Positions 8,400 to 16,504 of a stretch of DNA of 63,175 nt are shown here, in pieces. How positions within the stretch are numbered: the first letter of the stretch is position 1; each line of letters opens with the position of its first letter. The translations under genes were made by a program, and so were the position numbers. A model generated the notes under the pieces. It worked only from the letters and a program-made list of their open reading frames with translations. It was not told where the DNA came from and did no database searches. This DNA is from an uncultured Lachnospiraceae bacterium (GTDB taxonomy: Bacteria; Bacillota; Clostridia; Lachnospirales; Lachnospiraceae): contig CANRHU010000009.1 in the NCBI GenBank assembly GCA_947630485.1, forward strand, positions 1 to 63,175, in the 5' to 3' direction.

Positions 8400-9230
8400 T
8401 TATTTTATCCAATCTTCCCGCCGCAGCCAGGCCGCACACTGAAATGCCCAGTCCGTCTGGATGATGCCGAAGCCCTTCTCCGCCAGCCAGCCCCAGCCTT
8501 TCTCCGGCTGTCCCAGCATAGAAACATCATCGCTGTGCCCTCCGGCCAGCGGCACCTTTTCATTATACAGCAGGCTGTTTCCCCAGAGTACAAGCCCCTT
8601 CTTCCGCATGGAGTCGATGTATTCCTCTAAAGCTACGGGCGACGCTTCTGTCTCAAAAACCAGCTCCGCGCCCACCAGATTGATGTTCCTATGGAGAATC
8701 TGCTCCGTGGCCGTATCGCGTTCCATATAGATCGGGAGATACATATACTCCGGCGCGCAGCTTTCCACCTCCTCCAGCAGGTCGCAGGCGGGATCGGATT
8801 TCAGCAAAACCTGCTCCCTCATGCCGTGACGTTCCACGCAGCGGACCGCGTCCTTCAGAAACCCTCCGCAGCGATCAAGATTCAGCAGGCATCTTCCCTT
8901 AAACTGCTCCAATACATCATCAAACGAATCGATCCCATAGCCGGTCGCGTTGCGGTCCGCATTCAAAAGCCGCAGCTTCCGGATCTCCTTCGACGTCAGC
9001 CTGGTCAGATCCAGATTTTCACCCAGAAGATGCGGCTCCTTGCCTGTATGGAAAATAAATATCTCACCGTCCGCACTCCGAAACAGATCCATCTCCAGAA
9101 TTGCGGCTCCAGCCTGAACGGCGATTTCAAAGGCCGCAATCGTGTTGCACGGGATGTTCGCCCCGCTTACGCCTCGGTGGGCGGCTACAAGCACACCCCG
9201 TTCCTCATACATTTCCCTAAGTCTGTTCAT
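8400..9230 (-). CDS. Glycerophosphodiester phosphodiesterase-like protein
   Basis: GDPD-family TIM-barrel protein of 276 residues. The N-terminal catalytic block is clear: AAHRG (His18, Arg19), CNTIAAFE, and LEMD (Glu46, Asp48). The usual second catalytic His is His61 in IFHTG, where most family members have His-Asp. No signal peptide, so intracellular. It has its own operator-promoter (9278-9306) identical in design to that of the downstream importer operon, and its stop is 199 bp before that operon's start. A role in splitting an imported phosphodiester or a related sugar derivative is inferred. The weakly conserved C-terminal half leaves room for another substrate. Confidence 0.82.
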   Translation of the reverse strand: MNRLREMYEERGVLVAAHRGVSGANIPCNTIAAFEIAVQAGAAILEMDLFRSADGEIFIFHTGKEPHLLGENLDLTRLTSKEIRKLRLLNADRNATGYGIDSFDDVLEQFKGRCLLNLDRCGGFLKDAVRCVERHGMREQVLLKSDPACDLLEEVESCAPEYMYLPIYMERDTATEQILHRNINLVGAELVFETEASPVALEEYIDSMRKKGLVLWGNSLLYNEKVPLAGGHSDDVSMLGQPEKGWGWLAEKGFGIIQTDWAFQCAAWLRREDWIK

Positions 9231-9277
9231 ATACCTCTCCTTTTTTAACCGGTTTCTGATAAAGGTTTCCGATAAAC

Positions 9278-9306
9278 ATCATAGCACATTATTTGAAACG
9301 TGTCAA
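9278..9306 (-). promoter_or_regulatory. Operator-promoter P2 (GDPD-like gene)
   Basis: Minus strand: TTGACA (9306-9301), 17 bp, TATGAT (9283-9278), with the 14-mer TTGACACGTTTCAA (9306-9293) overlapping the -35. The leader contains AACCGGTT near 9247-9254, directly before AAAAAAGGAG, matching the position of the AAAACCGTTTT element in P1. Confidence 0.75.
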
Positions 9307-9333
9307 ATATATGAAGTATTTTGATTACTTCTA

Positions 9334-9362
9334 TTGCCTTATTGAACAATTTCAAGTATAAT
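9334..9362 (+). promoter_or_regulatory. Predicted promoter of the LacI-SBP regulator gene
   Basis: TTGCCT (9334-9339), 17 bp, TATAAT (9357-9362), giving a start near 9369. That leaves a leader of about 20 nt to ATG 9391. It lies 28 bp from the P2 operator, so the regulator could affect its own transcription. Confidence 0.55.
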
Positions 9363-9390
9363 AAAGAAAATGGGAAAGGACAGAAACCGA

Positions 9391-11601
9391 ATGGCAACCA
9401 TCAAAGACATCGCCCGGGAGGCCGGAGTGGCACAGGGCACCGTATCAAACGTACTCAACGGAAAGGGAAACGTTAGCAGCGACAAAATCCGCCTGGTAGA
9501 AGAGGCGGCGGCAAAGCTGGGCTATACCATCAATCGGCGCGCGCGGCTGCTGCGCAAGGGCGCTTCCAATGTCCTCGCCGTACTGCTTCCCAATATTTAC
9601 GACCGGCATTACACCGATTTTTTTCTCAGCTTCAAGCACTACGCGGAAACCTGCGGGTACTCGGTAAACCTTTATCTCTCGGCAGATAACCCGGAAAATG
9701 AGAATAACCAGCTGGGAGCGATCCGCTCTGACGGCGTCGCCGGGCTTGCCGCGTTCAGCTGCCAGCCTTCCGGTTCTCCTTTGAGCTATTCCTCGATGGG
9801 CTTTTCCTCCCAGGACATCCTTCTGATCGAGCGGCGGCCAAGCGAAGATTTTCCCTATCTTGGATTTGATTATGACAAAGCCGGGCAGGATCTCGCCCGG
9901 GAAGTTCTCCGAAAAGGGTATCTGGATATCGCGGTCGTGACGGAAAACCTGTCTTTCTCCTGTGAGCATGCCTTTCTCGACCGTTTCCTCTCCGTTTTGA
10001 AGGACTCTGCGTGTCATGTGCGCGCAATCCAGACGGACTCCCTCCACTGCAACAACCATTTCCTGCAGCTTTTGGCGGAGGAACCGGATCTGGAGGCCGT
10101 TTTCATGACAAATTACGGTCTGGCCCAGACCTTTTCCAACATCCAGCATACCTTCCACCGCGAGTGCCAAACACAGCTCTACACGCTTTCGCCCTTATTT
10201 ACCATGCCTTCCAGGGGGATCGTCTGCTACGAGCTGAATTACCGGCTTCTTGGGAGAAACGCGGCCCGGCAGCTGATTTTCCAGCTCCAAACGCCCGCCC
10301 CGCCCGAAGAACCGGCTGACAATAAACGCGCGGTCCTGACCAACGACGGCATCCGTCCCTGGGTCAACGTCTCCCACGCGCGTCAGAGCGGCAAAAGCAT
10401 CACTCTTCTGACGCTGGACAGCCCGACCGGACGCATCATTGAAAATCTTTCCAAGCTGTACACGGACGCCACGGGCATTCAGGTGAAAATCGTGATCAGT
10501 TCTTATGACGGTCTTCACGAAATTTTAAAAGGGCTGGGAGACACCCCCATCTTCGACGTAATCCGCCTGGACCATACCTGGCTTTCCTGGTTCGGAGCCC
10601 AGATCTTTACGCCGCTTAAGGATTTGTCGGCGGATCTCGACCGAACCCTGCAGACCTTTATCCCAGGACTGATTCCCAAATACTCGCATGTCGGGGATAC
10701 CATGTACGCCCTTCCTTTAACCCCCAGCGTCCAGCTGCTCTTTTACCGCAGGGATCTGTTCGAAAGCGCAGCGCTTCAGCGGCTGTATAAGGAGCAGTAT
10801 AAATGTGAACTGACGCCTCCCAAAGATTATAAAAGCTTTAACCGCGTCGCCAAATTCTTTACCAAAAAATACAACCCGACGTCTCCCGTCACTTACGGGA
10901 CTACACTGACGCTGGGCAACAGCGGCGTCGCCGCCACGGAGTATCTCACCCGGTATTTCAGTCACACCAGCGATCTGTTCACCGCAAAGGGAGATATCCT
11001 TCTGGAGACTTCTGCCGGCCTCACGGCCATGCAGGAGCTGGCGGAGACGCGCCTCTATTCCCCCTCCCGCCACAGCAGCTGGTGGAGGGAAACAGCGCAG
11101 GAATTCGCCGCGGGAAATACGGCGATGACAGTGCTTTTCAGCAATTACGCGTCTGAGATGCTGGATTCCGGCTCCCGAATTACGAACAAAATCGGCTACG
11201 CGCCGGTGCCGGGCGCGAATCCGCTTCTGGGCGGAGGCACCATCGGCGTCTGCCGCAACAGCAAGAACCCGCAGGAAGCGGTTGACTTTATACGCTGGGT
11301 CTGCAGCGAAGAGGTTACAACGGCGATGACTCTTCTCGGAAGCGTATCGCCCTGCCTTAAAACGTATGAGAATTATGAAGTGCTGGATACGTATCCCTGG
11401 CTGGCCCTCTCCCGCGACTGCCTGTCCCTCTCGCATACCAACCGAATCCCGCCCAACCGGCAGACGCATTTCGACGAACGTCATTTTCTGAGTATTCTGG
11501 GAATGGCAGTGAACAATGTCTTTAACGGCACCATGGAACCCGCGGAGGCCCTGACATTCGCGGCGCAGGCTTACCGGAACGCGTTTCCGCCGGAAGAGTG
11601 A
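9391..11601 (+). CDS. LacI-family regulator fused to a solute-binding protein domain
   Basis: Three-part protein of 736 residues. Residues 1-55 are a LacI helix-turn-helix (TIKDIAREAGVAQGTVSNVL) with hinge. About 60-320 match the LacI effector-binding fold (VLAVLLPNIYDRHYTDFF; FDYDKAGQDLAREVL). About 335-736 read as an SBP family 1 domain: it opens with ITLLTLDSPTGRIIENL and later shows YALPLTPSVQLLFYRRDLF, SNYASEMLDSG and AVDFIRWVCSEEV. No signal peptide or lipobox occurs, so the SBP part is cytoplasmic. ATG 9391 is chosen because LacI proteins start with MATIKDIA, AAAGGA lies 10 nt upstream, and the earlier ATG at 9370 sits on the predicted transcript start. Likely represses the three operator-promoters at 8250-8280, 9278-9306 and 12797-12825 and senses the imported solute through either ligand domain (inference). 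Confidence 0.88.
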   Translation: MATIKDIAREAGVAQGTVSNVLNGKGNVSSDKIRLVEEAAAKLGYTINRRARLLRKGASNVLAVLLPNIYDRHYTDFFLSFKHYAETCGYSVNLYLSADNPENENNQLGAIRSDGVAGLAAFSCQPSGSPLSYSSMGFSSQDILLIERRPSEDFPYLGFDYDKAGQDLAREVLRKGYLDIAVVTENLSFSCEHAFLDRFLSVLKDSACHVRAIQTDSLHCNNHFLQLLAEEPDLEAVFMTNYGLAQTFSNIQHTFHRECQTQLYTLSPLFTMPSRGIVCYELNYRLLGRNAARQLIFQLQTPAPPEEPADNKRAVLTNDGIRPWVNVSHARQSGKSITLLTLDSPTGRIIENLSKLYTDATGIQVKIVISSYDGLHEILKGLGDTPIFDVIRLDHTWLSWFGAQIFTPLKDLSADLDRTLQTFIPGLIPKYSHVGDTMYALPLTPSVQLLFYRRDLFESAALQRLYKEQYKCELTPPKDYKSFNRVAKFFTKKYNPTSPVTYGTTLTLGNSGVAATEYLTRYFSHTSDLFTAKGDILLETSAGLTAMQELAETRLYSPSRHSSWWRETAQEFAAGNTAMTVLFSNYASEMLDSGSRITNKIGYAPVPGANPLLGGGTIGVCRNSKNPQEAVDFIRWVCSEEVTTAMTLLGSVSPCLKTYENYEVLDTYPWLALSRDCLSLSHTNRIPPNRQTHFDERHFLSILGMAVNNVFNGTMEPAEALTFAAQAYRNAFPPEE

Positions 11602-11636
11602 AACGCGCCGCCCGGTTTTCCATTTTGCGCATCCGT

Positions 11637-12701
11637 TTATAAGAAGGCTCCCCAGCCCGTATGACCGAGTATCCCGCCGCTTAGGGGATCGTACCTTATC
11701 TCCTCTGTGGTCTCCGGATACCCGGTTTTCTGTTTCAGGATGCGCAAAACGCCCTCCTGCGTATCGTTCTGAACCCGGACGGTTCCGATTTCCGCCGCCT
11801 CCTCATAGAGCTTTACGCAGCCGTCCCGATATGCCCCCAGCCGGAAAACCGGCCCGTTCGGGGCTGCTGCCGACATGCCGCCGTCCTCATCGATCCGGAT
11901 TTCCAGAACGTGCCTGCCGTACCGGTCCACCAGACTGCACCACTCGCCCGGAGCATACGTGTATCTCACCCGCGGGATTCCGTCAATACACATCAGATTG
12001 CGGGTCATGCGGCCGGTTTCATCCAGATAGATATGGGGCGCCTGGGAGCCGCAGTAATCCGGCCAGCGGAAAATCAGATGCCAGTGTGGCGGCCAGTCTC
12101 CGTGTACTTCATTGTTGGTCTCAAAGCCCAGCAGCAGAAGATATCCCAGGCCGGCCTCGTTCAGCCTGGAAGGAACTCCTGATTTTTTCAGCAGCTCGCG
12201 CATTCCGAATTCATAGTGAAGGGCCGCCGCCGTCTGAACAGCGGGATATTCGCCCTGGCGGTATGCCCCGGCCCGCCTTCCCTCGTCATTCTGCTCGGCC
12301 CGGAGCGTCAGTCCCGGTTCACGGAGAATGGTATGGATATACAGGGTCCGCGTCTTCCCCGTCAGCCCGCTGATCTCAAATGTAAAGCGAACCTTTTTGC
12401 CATCCCTTTGCAAAAGCAGTCGCCGGCCTTCGCAAACCACGGCCGCAGTTTCCCAGCCGCCGCCTTCCTCATAGGAGCCGGTAACCAGACAGGCATCCGT
12501 CAAAAGCAGATGCTCTGCATAGACGACAAATTCCTTTTCCGTCTCATAGCAAAAGGCCTCCTCCTTCATCCCCACGCAGTAAAAATCCGCATCGAACGCC
12601 ACCTGGGGCATCCCATAGATTCCCGGTTGATCTTTTACAATCCGCAATGCGGTCCGCCGAAGCAGAGATTCCTCTCCCGGCCGCAGTCCATTCTCCTCCA
12701 T
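11637..12701 (-). CDS. Conserved-looking protein of unknown function
   Basis: 354 residues; I do not recognise the family. No signal peptide or membrane segment is seen. A striking central block holds HGDWPPHWH (His200, His206, His208 from this start), followed by aromatic-rich RWPDYCGSQAPHIYLD, which looks like a metal or sugar site. The N-terminal half is beta-rich (FCYETEKEFVVYAEHLLL; LYIHTILREPGLTL). ATG 12701 is preferred: GGGAG stands 7 nt upstream, unlike the ATG at 12731. The gene is convergent with the LacI-SBP regulator gene and driven by the third copy of the shared operator-promoter, so it belongs to the same regulon. A sugar-modifying enzyme is a guess only. Confidence 0.75.
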   Translation of the reverse strand: MEENGLRPGEESLLRRTALRIVKDQPGIYGMPQVAFDADFYCVGMKEEAFCYETEKEFVVYAEHLLLTDACLVTGSYEEGGGWETAAVVCEGRRLLLQRDGKKVRFTFEISGLTGKTRTLYIHTILREPGLTLRAEQNDEGRRAGAYRQGEYPAVQTAAALHYEFGMRELLKKSGVPSRLNEAGLGYLLLLGFETNNEVHGDWPPHWHLIFRWPDYCGSQAPHIYLDETGRMTRNLMCIDGIPRVRYTYAPGEWCSLVDRYGRHVLEIRIDEDGGMSAAAPNGPVFRLGAYRDGCVKLYEEAAEIGTVRVQNDTQEGVLRILKQKTGYPETTEEIRYDPLSGGILGHTGWGAFL

Positions 12702-12796
12702 CTTCGTACTCCCTTTTTGTTTTCCAATCATTCTGTCTCTTTTTCGGGTTATCCTGACGCTTTCCGCTAATTTCAGCGCAAAATCAGGGCAACCAC

Positions 12797-12825
12797 AGTA
12801 TACTTCATATTTTGAAACGTGTCAA
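12797..12825 (-). promoter_or_regulatory. Operator-promoter P3 (unknown gene at 11637-12701)
   Basis: Minus strand: TTGACA (12825-12820), 17 bp, TATACT (12802-12797). The same 14-mer TTGACACGTTTCAA (12825-12812) overlaps the -35 as in P1 and P2. Predicted start near 12790 gives a leader of about 90 nt. Confidence 0.75.
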
Positions 12826-12859
12826 TCAAATTTGACAGAAAATTTATTCCCCATTACTA

Positions 12860-12903
12860 CGCCCGGCCCGGTCAATCAGAGAGGGGATTGACCGGGCCGG
12901 GCG
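12860..12903 (-). terminator. Long GC-rich hairpin after the GH35 gene
   Basis: An 18-bp perfect inverted repeat (12860-12877 with 12886-12903) around an 8-nt loop, beginning CGCCCGGCCC. It lies 59 bp beyond the GH35 stop and 35 bp upstream of operator-promoter P3. Probably the end of the glycan operon, but no U-run follows on either strand, so the terminator call is tentative. Confidence 0.5.
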
Positions 12904-12961
12904 CGGCAGGCAGACGATATTTCGTCTTCTATATGTATTTCTGTTAATGTCTCTTCTTCCT

Positions 12962-14701
12962 TCAGCCGATATCCGGCTCGTCCACAAATGCGATCGTCCC
13001 GGACGCCTTTCCTTCCGTCTCAAACACGATCACTTCGTTTCGGCCTTCCCGAAGAAGCGGGGCCGGCACGTAGAGGCGCCGCTGCGGGCCGATCTCCCAG
13101 AACCGTCCGATGTTAAAACCGTTGACAAAGACGCAGCCCTTGCCCCAGCCGTCCAGTTCCAGGAAGGTATCGCCCTCTTCCTCCGCCGCAAACTCGAACC
13201 GGTAGAACGCCGGCTCTCCTTCTGTGTAACCTCTGCTAAAGTCGAGTCTATCAAGGTTATCAAGTGGCAGAGGGTACTGCTTCCAGCGGGTATGAATATG
13301 GCCGTTGATCTGCACACAGCCGTCGATCCCTTTCCGCTGTTCGTTCATGCGGGGGCCGAAATTCACCCGGCCCATGTTTTCCACGAGAATCCGCAGCATC
13401 TGGCCTTCCTCCGCTTCCGCGTCAAGCTCGTGCTCCGTCAGAAGCTCCCGGTCGTAGAGGGTCAGAAGGCGCTGATCCCCCAGAAACAGGCTGGCCCGGT
13501 CGTTGGCTTTCAGAAGCCGGATGCTCGTCAGCTTCCGCTCATTGCGGATCGGCGACGCATACAGGATGTAGCCGTAATTCTGCCCCAGCCGCTCCATGCT
13601 CCGCGGACAGATGCTCTCCTGCGGATCTGACAAAAGCTCAAGGGACTCCCACAGCCCCACCTTCTCCTTTGCCGTCACCGTCCCGTACGCCTTCTTTGCG
13701 GCCGGCGCAGGCAGCCGCACTTCCGGCAGAGGCGCGTACCGGCCGATAATCTCCCGGTAGCGGTAATATTTGGGCGTAAAATCACCCGCCTCCGTCAGAA
13801 CCGCGTCGTAATCGTAGGACGTCACATCCGGCGTCAGCTCGTCATAATAGTTGGCGCCGTTCATGAAGCCGAAGTTGGTGCCGCCGACAAACATATAGAT
13901 ATTGACATGTCCCATTTTCAGCATGTCTTCCAGGTCTATCGCGCTTTGCTCCAGATCGCCGGTCTTATGGCCGCCGTTTCCCCAGTGGTCAAACCAGCCC
14001 ACCCAGAATTCCGCGCACATCAGAGGTCCGCCCTCTGTAAATTTCTTAAGAATCTCAAACCGTTCCTTCGTATGGGAACCGAAATTGCCCGTGGTCAGCG
14101 CGCCCTTTACGCGGCCGCCTTTCAGGCTTTCCTCGCGCGGATCGTCCGACGTGATCAGAGGAACCGTAATCCCGCCTTCCAGAAGCAGATCGCGCATCGT
14201 TTCCATATACGCCGTATCATCCGCGAAATGTCCGTATTCATTCTCCACCTGCATCAGGATTACATTGCCGCCCTCAGTGATCTGAAGGGGCTTTAAAATG
14301 GGCAGGAGCACCTGATAATACTCCCGCACATGGCGCAGGAACGCTTCCGACGCGCTCCTGACGGAAATATCCTCCCTGAGAAGCCAGGCGGGCAGCCCGC
14401 CGAACTCCCACTCCGCGCAGATATAGGGAGAGGGACGCAGGATCACATACAGGCCAAGCTCCTGGGCCAGCCGGACGAAACCGGCCACATCCGCCATACC
14501 GTCAAATACGAATTCTCCCTTCCTTGGCTCATGCACATTCCACGGGACATAAGTCTCTACCGTATTCAGTCCGAGACTTTTCAGTTTCATAAGCCGGTCG
14601 CGCCAGTACTCCGGCACGATCCGGAAATAATGAATGCTTCCCGACAGGATCTGAAATTTCTCCCCATCCAGATAAAATGTATCCCTGACCTCAAATCTCA
14701 T
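12962..14701 (-). CDS. Beta-galactosidase, glycoside hydrolase family 35
   Basis: Intracellular GH35 enzyme of 579 residues that releases terminal beta-galactose. The start is typical (SGSIHYFRIVPEYWRDRL; NTVETYVPWNVHEP). The acid/base is Glu155 in QVENEYG and the nucleophile Glu231 in AEFWVGWFDHWG. C-terminal jelly-roll sandwich regions follow (GCVFVNGFNIGRFWEIGPQ). No signal peptide. It is the last gene of the large transporter operon, preceded by a terminator-like hairpin at 14746-14782 that probably lowers its expression relative to the binding protein gene. Ribosome site GGAGGAGAGG. It would process galactosyl oligosaccharides brought in by the upstream importers. Confidence 0.93.
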   Translation of the reverse strand: MRFEVRDTFYLDGEKFQILSGSIHYFRIVPEYWRDRLMKLKSLGLNTVETYVPWNVHEPRKGEFVFDGMADVAGFVRLAQELGLYVILRPSPYICAEWEFGGLPAWLLREDISVRSASEAFLRHVREYYQVLLPILKPLQITEGGNVILMQVENEYGHFADDTAYMETMRDLLLEGGITVPLITSDDPREESLKGGRVKGALTTGNFGSHTKERFEILKKFTEGGPLMCAEFWVGWFDHWGNGGHKTGDLEQSAIDLEDMLKMGHVNIYMFVGGTNFGFMNGANYYDELTPDVTSYDYDAVLTEAGDFTPKYYRYREIIGRYAPLPEVRLPAPAAKKAYGTVTAKEKVGLWESLELLSDPQESICPRSMERLGQNYGYILYASPIRNERKLTSIRLLKANDRASLFLGDQRLLTLYDRELLTEHELDAEAEEGQMLRILVENMGRVNFGPRMNEQRKGIDGCVQINGHIHTRWKQYPLPLDNLDRLDFSRGYTEGEPAFYRFEFAAEEEGDTFLELDGWGKGCVFVNGFNIGRFWEIGPQRRLYVPAPLLREGRNEVIVFETEGKASGTIAFVDEPDIG

Positions 14702-14745
14702 TCCTGTTTTCCTCTCCTCCTGGATTACCGTTTCATTTTTTGCTG

Positions 14746-14783
14746 AAAAAGGGAGCCCCAGCGCACAACTGAGGCCCCCTTTC
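14746..14783 (-). terminator. Rho-independent terminator-like hairpin
   Basis: On the minus strand AAAGGGGGCCTCAG pairs with CTGGGGCTCCCTTT around a 7-nt loop and is followed by TTTTT. Stem has one or two mismatches. It stands between the solute-binding protein and GH35 genes and likely acts as a partial stop. Confidence 0.65.
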
Positions 14784-14837
14784 TGAATCTCAACTCATGC
14801 TGCGATTGAAGCCTTCTTCATTTCCTCGCGTCCGGGA

Positions 14838-16373
14838 TTATTCTGCCGCCGCTTCGGTCTCTTCCGCGGACTCTTCCTCCTCGGTGATGACCATTTCCTG
14901 CATCTCCGCGTCGTAATCGTGGTTCGCAAGATCCGCGATGGCCGCGTCGATCTGGGACTGATAAGTCTCGATGGCAGTCTGCGGGGTCGTAGTTCCGGCT
15001 GCGATGTCGTTGAACATGTTGTTTACAGCGGTGTTCAGATCAGAGAAGCCGTTGATGGTATTGATGTTGGTGATGCCGTTGTTGTAGATATAGGATACGT
15101 TCTCAACAGTCTCGCCGTCGTCGCACCAGCTCTCCAGCTTATCCTCCATCAGATCGTCCCACTCTTCGTCGGTGTCGGCCAGATCCGTGATCAGGTCATA
15201 GATCAGGGCGGCCTCTTCCGGCTTGTCGATGCCGTTCAGCATGATGCGGCATCCGTTCTCCTTGCCGTAGCAGGACCAGTCGGTCGCGGACGGTCCCTTC
15301 GGGAACGGTACCCAGCCCCAGTCGTCCTGCATCGGCGTGTCGGCGTTGTTCAGGTAGCTGTAGGAGATCCAGAACTCTTCCAGGCACATCATGGCCTTGC
15401 CGTCGCGGAAGTAGTGAATCATGTCGTCCCAGCTCTCGGTGGACCAGTCGATGTCGTCGTCATAGTCGACGGTGGTCGCGAAATCCTGCAGCGCGGTCAG
15501 AGCTTCCACAACCGCGGGATCGCTCAGATCGATCTCGACGCCGGCGTCCGTCTGCTCGCAGACCGTAACGCCGTTGGAGGACATGAAGCACCAGGGCAGA
15601 TTCTCTCTGGCGTTGAAGCCCACGATATCATAGGTACCGTCGTTGTCCAGATCCTGGTTGCCGGCGATGGCGATCTCTTTGAACTTCTCCCAGGTCCACT
15701 CGTCGTTCTCCATCAGCTCGTACAGATCCGGCAGACCGTACTGCTCGAACAGGGTCTTGTTCCAGAAGATGCCGTAGCGGATCTCCGGATCCTTTAAGCA
15801 CCAGGTATAGGTCTTGCCCTTGTAGGTGCCGGCCTTGCTGACGTCCTGACGCCACTTGTACGCGTCGAAGTCAAACACGCCCAGGTCGCTCACCGGATAC
15901 GCGATGCCGCCCTCGATCAGGGACGGAAGCACACGGTTCGTCACGGCGTAGCCGATATCCACAACCGGATCGCCTGCCAGAACGCTGGTTACGTAGTCGT
16001 TCATGTAGTCGCCTTCCAGGTTCACGAACTCGATCTTGCAGTTGTAATTGTCCTCAACGAACTTGATCCTCTCGGCCAGGGCCGCCTCGATGGCGTTGGC
16101 GCTGGGATCGGGCGCCATGTCGTAGTAGGAGCCGATCCTTAAAACTCTTCCGCCGAAATCATATTCCGGCTCCGGCTCGGTGGGAGCTTCCGTCTCCGCC
16201 GCAGTTGTCTCGGCTGCGGTCGTCTCAGCTGCCGCGGTGGTAGCCGCCTCGGTGGCTGCGGCAGTCGTCTCTGCCCCCCCGCCATTGCTGCTTCCGCATG
16301 CCGCCAGGGACAGTACCATAGCCGCGGACATCAGAAGAGCAGCAGCCTTCTTGATCTCGATGCTTTTTTTCAT
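14838..16373 (-). CDS. Extracellular solute-binding lipoprotein (second of the locus)
   Basis: Binding protein of 511 residues. Signal peptide with lipobox LAAC (Cys26), then an Ala/Thr/Glu-rich repetitive linker to about residue 70. The mature domain starts at YDFGGRVLRIGSYYDMAPDP. Family hallmarks include IFWNKTLFEQYGLPDLYEL and WTWEKFKEIA. The C-terminus is an acidic Glu-rich tail. Fits SBP family 1, in the branch with long acidic sequences. It follows its two permeases (16505-18431) and precedes GH35. Together they form one importer, and the 965-aa binding protein and permeases at 23065-27800 form another. Ribosome site AGAGAGG before ATG 16373. Confidence 0.92.
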   Translation of the reverse strand: MKKSIEIKKAAALLMSAAMVLSLAACGSSNGGGAETTAAATEAATTAAAETTAAETTAAETEAPTEPEPEYDFGGRVLRIGSYYDMAPDPSANAIEAALAERIKFVEDNYNCKIEFVNLEGDYMNDYVTSVLAGDPVVDIGYAVTNRVLPSLIEGGIAYPVSDLGVFDFDAYKWRQDVSKAGTYKGKTYTWCLKDPEIRYGIFWNKTLFEQYGLPDLYELMENDEWTWEKFKEIAIAGNQDLDNDGTYDIVGFNARENLPWCFMSSNGVTVCEQTDAGVEIDLSDPAVVEALTALQDFATTVDYDDDIDWSTESWDDMIHYFRDGKAMMCLEEFWISYSYLNNADTPMQDDWGWVPFPKGPSATDWSCYGKENGCRIMLNGIDKPEEAALIYDLITDLADTDEEWDDLMEDKLESWCDDGETVENVSYIYNNGITNINTINGFSDLNTAVNNMFNDIAAGTTTPQTAIETYQSQIDAAIADLANHDYDAEMQEMVITEEEESAEETEAAAE

Positions 16374-16504
16374 AGTGTTTTCCTCTCTTTCTTGAGAATT
16401 ATTCTGCTAAAGTCCTGATACACAGAACTTAACATTCATTTGCTGTCCGTTCCCGCTCCCGCGCGGGAATTTCCGGCTCCGCAGATCTGCCGCGCCGTTC
16501 TCCG

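Noticed and set aside
8400..9230. GDPD-like protein as inactive because the HD motif is IFHTG
   Set aside because: The His itself, the HR pair and the E-x-D metal residues are present, so inactivity cannot be claimed from this change alone.
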